Origin: Rhabdothermincola_A sp041688815
GTDB lineage: Bacteria; Actinomycetota; Acidimicrobiia; Acidimicrobiales; Acidimicrobilacustridaceae
DNA length: 25,225 bases
Direction of reading: 5' to 3'
NCBI GenBank assembly: GCA_041688815.1
Contig: JBDNHK010000009.1
Location: forward strand, 1-25,225
Part shown: piece by piece, positions 1 to 7,821 of the stretch
How positions within the stretch are numbered: the stretch's first letter is position 1
Layout: the number at the start of each line of letters is the position of its first letter
Position numbers and translations under genes: made by a program
The notes under the pieces: generated by a model
What the model saw: the letters and a program-made list of their open reading frames with translations, nothing else
What the model was told of the DNA's origin: nothing
Database searches by the model: none

Positions 1-25
1 AGCAACCGGTAGGGTCATGGCTCCT

Positions 26-99
26 GCGCTCGTAGCTCAATTGGATAGAGCATCTGATTACGGATCAGAAGGTTGGGGGTTCGAGTCCCTCCGAGCGCG
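26..99 (+). tRNA. tRNA-Arg (anticodon ACG)
   Basis: A full cloverleaf can be folded by eye. The acceptor stem GCGCTCG (26-32) pairs perfectly with CGAGCGC (92-98), leaving discriminator G99. The D stem is GCTC/GAGC, and the anticodon stem TCTGA/TCAGA encloses loop TTACGGA with ACG at 60-62. The T arm has loop TTCGAGT (80-86) with one G-U pair in its stem. The variable loop is 5 nt and CCA is not encoded. ACG in bacterial tRNA-Arg is normally deaminated to ICG by TadA and reads CGU/CGC/CGA codons. Confidence 0.96.
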
Positions 100-117
100 C
101 TACACAGAAGTCCTGGT

Positions 118-145
118 CCTGCCGGGGCCGTGACGGGCCGGCAGG
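118..145 (+). terminator. hairpin downstream of tRNA-Arg, probable terminator
   Basis: CCTGCCGG (118-125) pairs perfectly with CCGGCAGG (138-145), and an inner CCG/CGG pair (128-130 with 134-136) closes a TGA loop. The structure starts 19 nt after the tRNA and is very GC-rich. It lacks a clear T-tract, so it may end transcription by a non-classical route or act as a 3' processing barrier. The rest of 146-326 shows no convincing gene. Confidence 0.5.
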
Positions 146-326
146 GATCTGGTTTCACCCCTTCGCGGAGTACACCGCGCGCCGCTCCGTCACCCGGGCC
201 GCGCCGCTGCTCACCGTCGCCGAGTTGTTGGACCGGTGGCCCGCAGTCTGACGCGCAGGGGGCGCTGGGGGATCGGCGCGGTGCCGCCGTGCGGTAACGG
301 AAGCAGACACCCTCGGAAAGCGGAGA

Positions 327-881
327 ACTCATACATCGGGTTACGGAAGTTCATGGCCTCGGATATCGGAATTGACGGTAACGAGCCCCAAGGCCACCGA
401 CGTCACCGACTGGCCGCTCGGCTGGGGTTGGGCCGCCGGCGCGATGGTGTCGACCATCGACGACCTCCACACCTGGGGCCTCGCCATCGGCACCGGTGTC
501 GGGCTCACCCCCGAGATGCTCGCCGCACGCGTCGACGACAGCTTGCCGATGCCACCCCTCCAGGGCAGGACGATGGCGCACGGGCTCGGCCTCGGCGTGG
601 TCCGTGATGCGGCAACCACGTGCCTCGTGAAGCTGTTCCACAACGGTTCCGTACCCGGCTACGGGTCGGTCCTGGAGTACTACCCGAGCACGGGCGCGGT
701 GTTCGCCCTCCTGGGCAACAGCAACGGCAACACGGGCCTGGCCACAGGGGAGATGGGGTTGACCCTCTCGGCGGTGGTGGCGCCGATCGTGACCGTCCCG
801 CCCACCGAATCCTGCGAGCCCCCGCCGCCAGCCGACGTCGCCATCACCCCAGTCGTCGCCGAATCAGCCTTCACCGGCTGA
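327..881 (+). pseudogene. C-terminal remnant of a serine hydrolase (class C beta-lactamase / DD-peptidase family)
   Basis: The open frame encodes only the back part of a beta-lactamase-fold serine hydrolase. A 'WGWAAGAMVSTIDDLHTW' stretch is typical of the region after the YxN motif, and 'HNGSVPGYGS' corresponds to the third active-site motif (HxG/KTG). The N-terminal half with signal peptide, SxxK and YxN is absent. The frame is open back to a stop at 249-251, but recognisable sequence starts only near 327. A TTG at 372 could in principle start a 169-residue protein. Without the nucleophile it cannot be a hydrolase. Homologues I recall are secreted enzymes of about 400 residues. The missing half would lie towards the tRNA, so a deletion or integration event there is possible but not shown. 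Confidence 0.7.
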
Positions 882-987
882 CGGAACGAAGGCGAGTATC
901 GCTCAGCTGAGCCGGACGACCTGTCTCGGCGGGGCGCATCGTGCCTTCGGCGTCGCATCGTCGTCGGAGCCCGGTGATACTCAATGG

Positions 988-1698
988 ATGAGCTCGACGA
1001 GCGGCGTACCCGTGCGTCCCCGCAACGACCTGCGCCAGTACGACGACCTGGCCGACACATGGTGGGACGACGGCGGCCCCTTCGCCGCCCTGCACTGGCT
1101 CGCCGAGGCCCGCGGACGCCTGGTGCCCTCTCCCGGGCCCGGCGCGGTGGCCGTCGACCTGGGCACGGGCGGCGGCCTCATGGCGGGCCATCTCGACGGC
1201 TACCATCACGTCGGCCTGGACCTCACCCGGTCGGCTCTCCACGTCGCCCGCCGCCGGGGGGTGATGGCCGCCCAGGCCGACGTGCGCGCCGTGCCCCTCG
1301 CCACCGCCTCGGCCGACCTGGTCGTGGCCGGCGAGCTGTTCGAGCACGTCCGCCCCCTCGAGCCGGTCGTCGCCGAGATCGCTCGTGTGCTGCGTCCCGG
1401 CGGCGTCGTCGTGTTCGACACCCTCAACGACACGAGGTTCGCCCGGACGGCACTGGTCACCATCGCCGAGCGCCTGCCGGGAGGCCCGCCGCCCCGGATC
1501 CACGACCCCGCGCTGTTCGTCGCCCCCGATCACCTCCGGGCCCTCTTCGCCGCCCAGGGCGTCGACGTGACGATGCACGGCTTGCGACCTTCGATCCGCG
1601 AGTACCTCCGCTTCGCCATGACACGCCGAGGGCCGGTCACCATGGTCCGCATCCGGTCGCTCAACGGCGTCTACGCAGGCACCGGTCGGAAGCGATGA
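988..1698 (+). CDS. UbiG-like SAM-dependent O-methyltransferase
   Basis: This 236-residue class I methyltransferase has SAM motif I DLGTGGG at residues 57-63, the acidic residue ending strand 2 in 'GLDLT' (D78) and 'LRPGG' at 135-139. The later 'PRIHDPALFVAPDHL' resembles the substrate-side region of UbiG, which methylates phenolic hydroxyls on long-tailed quinone precursors. Its stop overlaps the next gene's start (ATGA, 1695-1698), and that gene overlaps a type III PKS, so the likely substrate is the PKS product. No Shine-Dalgarno sits at a normal distance from the ATG. GATACT at 976-981 lies 6 nt upstream, so the transcript may be leaderless. An ATG at 984 is in another frame. Family assignment is firm; the substrate is inference. 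Confidence 0.88.
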   Translation: MSSTSGVPVRPRNDLRQYDDLADTWWDDGGPFAALHWLAEARGRLVPSPGPGAVAVDLGTGGGLMAGHLDGYHHVGLDLTRSALHVARRRGVMAAQADVRAVPLATASADLVVAGELFEHVRPLEPVVAEIARVLRPGGVVVFDTLNDTRFARTALVTIAERLPGGPPPRIHDPALFVAPDHLRALFAAQGVDVTMHGLRPSIREYLRFAMTRRGPVTMVRIRSLNGVYAGTGRKR

Positions 1699-2861
1699 CC
1701 GCCGCCGACCTCGCCGAGCGGACGGCCGCCGTGGCGCACCGGTTGGGGGAACGAGCCGCCCGCCACGACGCCGCCGCCGCCTTCCCGGTCGACGACATCG
1801 AGGATCTGCGAACCGCCGGCCTCCTCGGGCTCATGGTGCCCTCGGAGATGGGCGGCCTCGGCGCCGGGTTCGCCCAGTACGTCGCCGTGGCCATGGTCCT
1901 GGCCGAGGCCAGCCCGGCCACGGCCCTGCTGTTCAACATGCACGTGTCGGTCACCGGCGGCCTCGCCGGGCTCACACCCGAACTGGCCGCCGCCTTCGGC
2001 GCCGACGAGCACTTCGCCGTCCAGCGCGAGCGCGCGCTGCGGCGGGCGGCCGACGGGGCCTTCCACGCCGTCGCCATCAGCGAGCCCGGCACCGGCTCGC
2101 GGCTGTCGCAGGTCCGCACCACCTACGCACCTCATCCCGACGGCTACCTGCTGCAGGGGGTGAAGTCGCCATCGTCGGGGGCATTGCACGCCGACGCCTA
2201 CCTCGTGGCGGCGAGATCCCGCGACGGCGAGCCGCCGATGGTCTCGTACTTCCTCGTCGCCGCCGGCGAAGGGGTGGAGGTGACGGGGACGTGGGATCCG
2301 CACGGCATGCGCGCCACCGAGAGCCTCACCGTCACCCTCGATACGGTGGTGCCCCGTCAGGCGCTGCTCGGCGTCGAGGGCGTCGCCGTGGCGCTGGCCC
2401 ACGTGATGCCCCAGTGGCTCGTGGCGTCCTATGCCGCCGTCTACGCCGGCGTGGCGCTCGCCGCGGTGCGCTTGGGAGCAGAGGAGATGGCGGGCCGTCC
2501 CGATGTGAGCGGCGCCGTGCGCTCTCGACTCGGTCGCGCCGACGCCACGGCCCACGCCGCCGTCCTGGCCGTCGAACGAGCAGCGCGGGCGATCGACCAG
2601 GCCCCCGGCGATCCGGAGACGAACCGCTGGGTGTACCGGGCCAAGCTGCTCGCCGGTGACGCCGCCATGGATGCGGCCGGATCGGTGGCCGAGGCCTGCG
2701 GGCTCCGGGTGCTGCAACGGGGACACCCCCTCGAACGGGTGCTGCGCGATGCCCGCCTCGGGGCGGTCCAGCCGCCCCGGAGCGACGTCTGTGCCGACCA
2801 TCTGGGCACCGTCGCCCTCGGCCTCGATCCGATCACCACCCTGGAGGATCCGCCGTGGTGA
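1695..2861 (+). CDS. acyl-CoA dehydrogenase-fold flavoprotein, atypical C-terminus
   Basis: The 388-residue protein has the acyl-CoA dehydrogenase layout: a helical N-terminal domain ('VPSEMGGLG' at 48-56), the FAD/substrate motif 'AISEPGTGSRLS' at 127-138, the middle beta domain ('DPHGMRATES' near 201-210) and a helical C-terminal bundle. The usual C-terminal 'YEGT.E' loop, which carries the catalytic Glu in many members, is not seen; the end reads 'PPRSDVCADHLG'. This suggests a non-canonical flavoenzyme, perhaps a group D-type monooxygenase or an oxidase, rather than a beta-oxidation enzyme. It starts at the ATGA overlap with the methyltransferase and overlaps the PKS by 7 bases, so the three genes are almost certainly co-translated. 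It may oxidise the PKS product or shape its acyl starter; both are inference. Confidence 0.86.
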   Translation: MTAADLAERTAAVAHRLGERAARHDAAAAFPVDDIEDLRTAGLLGLMVPSEMGGLGAGFAQYVAVAMVLAEASPATALLFNMHVSVTGGLAGLTPELAAAFGADEHFAVQRERALRRAADGAFHAVAISEPGTGSRLSQVRTTYAPHPDGYLLQGVKSPSSGALHADAYLVAARSRDGEPPMVSYFLVAAGEGVEVTGTWDPHGMRATESLTVTLDTVVPRQALLGVEGVAVALAHVMPQWLVASYAAVYAGVALAAVRLGAEEMAGRPDVSGAVRSRLGRADATAHAAVLAVERAARAIDQAPGDPETNRWVYRAKLLAGDAAMDAAGSVAEACGLRVLQRGHPLERVLRDARLGAVQPPRSDVCADHLGTVALGLDPITTLEDPPW

Positions 2862-3898
2862 AGGGCACCATCACCGGTTTCGGTTCGGCGTTCCCACCGT
2901 CGACCGATCAGACCGAGTTGTGGGACCGGTTCTTCGCCGCCCGCTTCGGCGGGCGACGCGGCGCCGAGCAGGTCTGGGCCAACTCGGGGGTCGAGGCGCG
3001 CGGCGGCGTGATCGCGCCGACCGACACCGACGTGAGCGAGTGGGGCACCGGCGCCCGCATGGAACGGTTCATGGAGGACGCCATGCCCCTCGGCGCCGAG
3101 GCGGTACGGGCCTGCCTCGAGGATGCCCGCATGGAGCCGACCGACGTCGACCTGTTCACGGTGGTGTCGTGCACCGGCTACGGCACGCCCGGACTCGACA
3201 TCAGGCTGGCCGACACCCTCGGCATGCGTGCCTCCACGCAGCGGGTGCACATCGGCCACATGGGCTGCTACGCCGCCCTCCCGGGGCTGGCCACCGTCGC
3301 CGATGCGGCCACGGCGCGAGAGAAGACGGCCGTGCTTCTGTGCGTGGAGCTGTGCAGCATCCACGTGCAGCCACCGTCCGACCGGCTCGATCAGGTCGTG
3401 GCCCACGCCCTCTTCGCCGACGCCGCCGCCGCCGTCGCCGTGACCCCCGGCGGGTCGGGCTTCGAGGTGGTCGACGTGGTGGCCCGCACCGACTCCACCC
3501 GAGCCGACCAGATGACCTGGGACGTCACCGATCACGGCTTCCGCATGGGCCTCTCCCCCCGCGTCCCGGCCGCACTCGCTCGCCACGTCGTCGACGTCGT
3601 CCACGAGCTGTTGTCCCCTCACCGGCTGGCGATCGGCGACGTCGCCGGCTGGGCCATCCACCCCGGCGGGCCCAGGATCGTCGATGTCGTGGGCGACCGC
3701 CTGGGGTTGGACCCCGATGATCTCGCCGCGTCCCGCCGGATCCTCCGCGACCACGGCAACTGCTCGTCCCCCACCGTGCTCATCATCCTCCAGGACCTCG
3801 TCGACACATCAGCGTTCGACGACGGCGACCACGTGGTGGCCATGGCGTTCGGCCCCGGCCTCACCCTCTACGCCGCCCTCCTCCGCCGCCGGTCCTGA
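2855..3898 (+). CDS. type III polyketide synthase (chalcone/stilbene synthase family)
   Basis: This 347-residue protein is a homodimeric-type ketosynthase that extends an acyl-CoA starter with malonyl-CoA units. The catalytic triad is visible: Cys138 in 'HIGHMGCYAAL', His269 in 'IHPGG' and Asn302 in 'GNCSSPT'. The His-Asn spacing of 33 equals that of plant chalcone synthase (303/336). The family signature appears as 'FGPGLT' near 332-337. The GTG start sits inside the end of the flavoprotein gene. Starter, chain length and cyclisation mode (pyrone, resorcinol or other) cannot be read from the sequence. The UbiG-like methyltransferase and flavoprotein neighbours point to a methylated and possibly oxidised long-chain phenol or pyrone, by analogy with SrsA/B/C. 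Confidence 0.93.
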   Translation: MVKGTITGFGSAFPPSTDQTELWDRFFAARFGGRRGAEQVWANSGVEARGGVIAPTDTDVSEWGTGARMERFMEDAMPLGAEAVRACLEDARMEPTDVDLFTVVSCTGYGTPGLDIRLADTLGMRASTQRVHIGHMGCYAALPGLATVADAATAREKTAVLLCVELCSIHVQPPSDRLDQVVAHALFADAAAAVAVTPGGSGFEVVDVVARTDSTRADQMTWDVTDHGFRMGLSPRVPAALARHVVDVVHELLSPHRLAIGDVAGWAIHPGGPRIVDVVGDRLGLDPDDLAASRRILRDHGNCSSPTVLIILQDLVDTSAFDDGDHVVAMAFGPGLTLYAALLRRRS

Positions 3899-3900
3899 TC

Positions 3901-5007
3901 ACACCGCCCGCGCCACCCGGGGCCCCACCCACCGTCACCGCCGCCGTCCCGGCGACCGGGGTCATCAGTAGCGACGACCCTCGCGCCGCCCAGATCGTCG
4001 CCCTCGTCGAGAAGGCCATCGCCGAGCAGGACCTGCAGTCGGTGGCCTTCGCGGTGTGAGACGGCGACAAGGAGGTGGTCCGGGGGGCGATCGACAAGCC
4101 GTCCGTGCAACCCGCGACCGCCATCGACGCCAAGTTCCGGGTGGGCCAGCCCATGGAGGCCATGCTCGGTACGGTGGCGCTGCAACTCGCCACGAAAGGC
4201 AAGCTCGACCTCGATGCACCAGTGGCGAAGTACGTGCCCGACCTCGTCAACGCCGACCGCATCACGCCTCGCATGCTGGCCAACAGCATCGGGGGTACCC
4301 CTGATTACGTCCCCGATGAAGCCTTCTCGGCACGGGTCGCGGCCAACCCGTTCTCCGGCTACACGTTCGAGGAACTGCTCGGCTACGCCCAACGGACACC
4401 ACCCCTGTTCGAGCCCGGCACCAGCTGGGCCTACTCCCACACCGAGATCGCGGCGTTGATCGAGGTGCTGGAGGCGGCCTCGGGCCAGTCGCTCGAGGAC
4501 CTGATGGCCACACGGATCTTCAAGCCGCTCGCCATGACCGACAGCTCCGCGCACCAGAACAACGACATCGACCCGCCGCTCTTCCAGGCGTTCACCAACC
4601 AACGGGGCGTGTACGAGAACTCGACCTACTGGGATCCGACCTGGGGCATCAACGGCGGCATGAACGCAACCACCGCCGACCTCGGCCGCTGGATGCGGGC
4701 GCTGAGCACCGGCGAACTGCTGAACGAGGCCGACGCCAAGGAGTCACTGGCGCCCGTCACCGCCGGCCTGGGCCCGATGACCGGTCAGGTGTACTTCGCC
4801 TACGGTTCGATCGTGAAGGACGGATGGGTGCTCGGAAACCCGAGCCTGAACGGCTATCAAGGTTTCGTGGCCCAACAGCGCGACCCGTCGTTGACCATCG
4901 TGGTGTGGGCGACAGCGGGGCCGACGAACACCGAGCAGGCCAACGGCGCACAGGCCATCAGCACCCAGATCGGCGGCCTCATGAGCGAGACGCCATTCAC
5001 TCTCTAG
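3901..5007 (+). pseudogene. serine-hydrolase-fold protein with internal TGA and degenerate active site
   Basis: The frame from 3901 reads as a Pro-rich linker and then a beta-lactamase-like domain, interrupted by TGA at 4057-4059 ('SVAFAV*DGDKEVV'). The rest runs to 5007. A GTG at 4075 could start a 310-residue product lacking the first strands. All three catalytic motifs deviate: the SxxK position reads 'VGQPMEA', YxN reads 'YSH' and the HxG/KTG position reads 'NPS'. As I recall, an actinobacterial subfamily has similarly altered motifs with Trp at the place of the TGA, which suggests a TGG-to-TGA nonsense change in a binding-type pseudoenzyme. No signal peptide or start codon is visible upstream, so the 5' end also looks lost behind the PKS gene. 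A sequencing error at the TGA is possible. Confidence 0.65.
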
Positions 5008-5107
5008 AGATACCGACACCACGGCCGCCGGGCCGGATGGGTCAGCGGTTCACTGCTCGGCCATGATCCCGCCGCGGCTCGAGGAGGCGGAATCTAGGGT
5101 GGCCGCG

Positions 5108-6265
5108 ATGGGTGACCCGGATCGGTCCTGGCAGGAGACGTGCGACCGACTGGCGGTCGTCGGGAAGTCCCTGACCGGGCCCGACTTCCCGGGGACCGAG
5201 GTCGACCAGGTCGACGGGGTGCTCCACGTCGCCGAACAGACGCTCTGCTGGATGGGGTGGTCGCTCTTCCACGCCGACCCCCGCCGTCCGGTTTTCCAAC
5301 GCCAGAACGACCTCATCACCCAGTGGGGCGGGCCGAACGCCGACAACGTGTATCGCCACGCACGCGTCGAACCCGGGCGTCGTTACCGCATCACCGGACG
5401 CATGCACAGCTGCGAGGAGTTCGTGTTGGCGGTCCGGGCCGGGTTCATGCACCAGGCCACCTGGGGCACGCTCGTCGAGATCACGGGCACCGACCTCGGC
5501 CTGCGCCCGGGGGACGACATCGACATCCTCGTCGGTGACGGTGGACAGGTGCCGTTGCCCGACGGTGCCCTCACCGTCTCGATCCGCGAGTACTACTTCG
5601 ACTGGCAAGAAGATGAGCCGGCGAACTTCGTCATCGAGTGCCTCGACGCCGACACCACTGTCCCCGCTGAGCGAACCGACCCATCGGAACTGGCTTCTCG
5701 CTTGAGCGAAGCGGTGGACGGTGTCGAGGTCTCGGTCGAGTACTGGAACCGTTACATGCGTGAGCACCGTGAGGCCCACGTCGACAATGTCTTCGCACCC
5801 ACGTTCGGGCTGCCCAAGGGGCTCGACGCGGCGCGCTACGGCTTCTGCTTCTGGGACCTCGGTCCCGACGACGCCCTCGTGGCCGAGATCCCCCGTCCGG
5901 TGGCGCGGTACTGGGCGTTCCAGCTCTACGAGCTGGCCTGGTTCGAACTGCTCGACATCACCGAACGGCAGACCTCGCTCAACCACACCCAACTCGCCGT
6001 CGACGCCGACGACCGGATCCGAATCGTGGTGTCGCACCGCGACCCGGGCGTGGCCAACTGGCTCGACGCCGCCGACCGGCGCCACGGCATGCTGCACTTC
6101 CGATGCTTCTGGGCCGACGAGGCACCCACGCCCCAGACCCAGATCGTGCCGATCGACGACCTGGCGTCGGTGCTCCCCTCCGACACGGTCAGGATCGACA
6201 CCGCCACCCGAGCCGACACGATGACCGCCCGGCGCCGCCACCTGGCGTGGCGCTTCCGCACCTGA
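5108..6265 (+). CDS. DUF1214 domain-containing protein
   Basis: The 385-residue product ends in a DUF1214-like domain ('RPVARYWAFQLYELAWFE', then 'VVSHRDPGVANWLD'). The preceding 'AEIPRPVARYW' and the 'DRIRIVVSHRDPG' beta pattern are usual for this family, whose biochemical role is not established. No signal peptide or membrane helix is evident, so it is probably cytoplasmic. I chose ATG 5108 because TAGGGT at 5095-5100 fits an actinobacterial -10 (TANNNT) placed 7 nt before it, consistent with leaderless transcription. An in-frame ATG at 5063 would add 15 residues but has no ribosome-binding site. An SDR gene follows after 11 bases, suggesting an operon. DUF1214 proteins often sit near lipid or steroid catabolic genes, so a role in lipid modification is a weak inference. 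Confidence 0.8.
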   Translation: MGDPDRSWQETCDRLAVVGKSLTGPDFPGTEVDQVDGVLHVAEQTLCWMGWSLFHADPRRPVFQRQNDLITQWGGPNADNVYRHARVEPGRRYRITGRMHSCEEFVLAVRAGFMHQATWGTLVEITGTDLGLRPGDDIDILVGDGGQVPLPDGALTVSIREYYFDWQEDEPANFVIECLDADTTVPAERTDPSELASRLSEAVDGVEVSVEYWNRYMREHREAHVDNVFAPTFGLPKGLDAARYGFCFWDLGPDDALVAEIPRPVARYWAFQLYELAWFELLDITERQTSLNHTQLAVDADDRIRIVVSHRDPGVANWLDAADRRHGMLHFRCFWADEAPTPQTQIVPIDDLASVLPSDTVRIDTATRADTMTARRRHLAWRFRT

Positions 6266-6276
6266 CGGCGCCGACG

Positions 6277-7044
6277 ATGAACGCACGGATGCACGAGAAG
6301 GTGGTACTCGTGAGCGCCGCCGCCAACGGCATCGGCCGCGCCGTGGCCCGCCGGATGGCCGTCGAAGGGGCCAGGCTGTGGCTCAACGACATCGACGCAC
6401 CCGCGCTCGCCACCCTGGTGGACGAGATGGCTGGCACCGGCGCCGTGGTCACCGGCATGGCCGGCGACGCCGCCGAGTCGTCCTTCGTCGACGAATGGGT
6501 AGGCGAAGCGATCCGAAACCACGGGCACATCGACGTCCTCTCCAACAACGTCGGCGTGTCGCGCTCCGGTCTCATCGGCGAGCTGTCCGACGAGGATTGG
6601 CGCTTCCAGCAACGCCTCACCCTCGACACCGTGTTCTTCGCCACCCGAGCCGTGCTGCCCTCCATGGTCGAAGCCCGCCAGGGTTCGATCGTCAGCATGT
6701 CGTCGGGGGCCGGCATCGGCGGGCAGTACGGCCTCGGGGGCTACGCCGCCGCCAAAGCCGGGGTGATCAACCTGATGGAGACCGTGGCCACCGAGTACGG
6801 CCCCTACGGCATCCGAGCCAACTCGGTCACCCCCGGGCCCACCGCCACCGCCCCACTCCTGGCCCACCTCGAGCAGCAACCGGGCGGGGTCGAAGCCCAT
6901 ACCCGAGGGCTCGACCTACGCCGTATCAGCCAGCCCGACGAAGTCGGCAACACCGTGCTGTGGCTCGCCTCCGACGAGGCCTCGAACGTGACCGGCATCT
7001 GCGTGCGCAGCAACATCCGGGCCGCCAGCACCCGCCCCGATTGA
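6277..7044 (+). CDS. short-chain dehydrogenase/reductase, divergent cofactor loop
   Basis: This 255-residue Rossmann-fold protein has the SDR active site: Ser143, Tyr156 and Lys160 ('YAAAK'), with 'NNVG' at 90-93 in place of NNAG. The dinucleotide loop is unusual, reading 'SAAANGIG' (13-20) instead of TGxxxGIG. The C-terminus 'GICVRSNIRAASTRPD' lacks the usual DGG. The catalytic residues being intact argues for an active NAD(P)-dependent oxidoreductase, but the changed loop may alter cofactor preference. The start at 6277 has an in-frame alternative at 6289. It follows the DUF1214 gene by 11 bases and ends 6 bases from the stop of a convergent second SDR. The substrate is unknown; neighbours hint at lipids or steroids. 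Confidence 0.87.
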   Translation: MNARMHEKVVLVSAAANGIGRAVARRMAVEGARLWLNDIDAPALATLVDEMAGTGAVVTGMAGDAAESSFVDEWVGEAIRNHGHIDVLSNNVGVSRSGLIGELSDEDWRFQQRLTLDTVFFATRAVLPSMVEARQGSIVSMSSGAGIGGQYGLGGYAAAKAGVINLMETVATEYGPYGIRANSVTPGPTATAPLLAHLEQQPGGVEAHTRGLDLRRISQPDEVGNTVLWLASDEASNVTGICVRSNIRAASTRPD

Positions 7045-7050
7045 AGGTTC

Positions 7051-7821
7051 CTATCGCAACATGATGGCGCCACCGTCGGCCATGAGCGTCTGGCCGGTCA
7101 TGTAGCGGCAGGCATCGGACAGCAGGAACGCGACCACTGGTGCGATGTCGTGCTGGGCGTCGCCATCGCGACCGATGGGTTGGCCCGAGAACGTCGCGGC
7201 GAACATGGCGGCGCGCTCCGGGTCGGCGGTAGGCGGAGCCCGGTGGGCCACCGATACCGGGCACACGCAGTTCACGACGATTCCGTGCTCGCCCCACTCG
7301 CGGGCCGCCACCCGGGTGAGGCCCCGGATGGCCTCCTTCGACGCCACGTAAGGGCCGTATCCGGCTGATCCCAACAGCGCCCCGTTGGATCCCAGGGTGA
7401 CGATCCGCCCCCACCCCTGGTCGCGCATGTGCGGGAACACGGCCTGCATGCCCCACAGGGTGCCCTTGGGGCCGGTGTCCATGAGCAGGTCGACATCGGC
7501 CTCGGTGACCTCGGCGAGCGGCGTGACCGACCGGAAGGTCTGGGCGTTGGCCACCAGCCCGTCGATGCGACCGAACCGCTCGACCGTCCGTGCCGCCACG
7601 TCGAACGCGCCGTTGCGGTCGGCCACGTCGACGGCCACGGCAAGGTGCTCCGCCCCGAGCGCATCGAGCTCGCCCGAGAGGGCGGAGAGCCGGTCGGGGC
7701 GTCGGCCGGTGACCACGAGATGAGCTCCCTCACCGGCGAGATGGTGGGCGATACCCCGGCCGATGCCCCGCGACGCGCCGGTGACGATCACCACCCGTCC
7801 GATGAGGTCCGACTCAGCCAT
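7051..7821 (-). CDS. short-chain dehydrogenase/reductase (classical)
   Basis: This 256-residue classical SDR has TGASRGIG at 14-21 for NAD(P) binding, 'NAQ' (92-94) in place of NNAG, and the catalytic Ser145, Tyr158 and Lys162 ('YVASK'). 'DGG' lies near the C-terminus. 'GR' at 39-40 after strand 2 would favour NADPH in many SDRs. It is the last gene of a three-gene unit, and its ATG overlaps the end of the thioesterase gene by 8 bases. Its stop lies 6 bases from that of the oppositely oriented SDR, with no obvious terminator between them. It probably acts on a lipid-derived or CoA-linked alcohol or ketone in concert with the thioesterase; this is inference from context. Confidence 0.9.
   Translation of the reverse strand: MAESDLIGRVVIVTGASRGIGRGIAHHLAGEGAHLVVTGRRPDRLSALSGELDALGAEHLAVAVDVADRNGAFDVAARTVERFGRIDGLVANAQTFRSVTPLAEVTEADVDLLMDTGPKGTLWGMQAVFPHMRDQGWGRIVTLGSNGALLGSAGYGPYVASKEAIRGLTRVAAREWGEHGIVVNCVCPVSVAHRAPPTADPERAAMFAATFSGQPIGRDGDAQHDIAPVVAFLLSDACRYMTGQTLMADGGAIMLR

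Noticed and set aside
15..332. Minus-strand reading containing 'GTRTPNLLIRNQMLYPIELR'
   Set aside because: It is antisense to the tRNA-Arg gene; this peptide is a known artefact of translating tRNA genes backwards.
901..912. Perfect palindrome GCTCAGCTGAGC upstream of the PKS operon
   Set aside because: There is no loop and no second site. It could be an operator, but a single 12-bp palindrome is weak evidence.
5001..5035. TCTCTAGAGA palindrome and CGGCC/GGCCG stem after the second hydrolase
   Set aside because: The stems are short, have no T-tract and are too weak to call a terminator.
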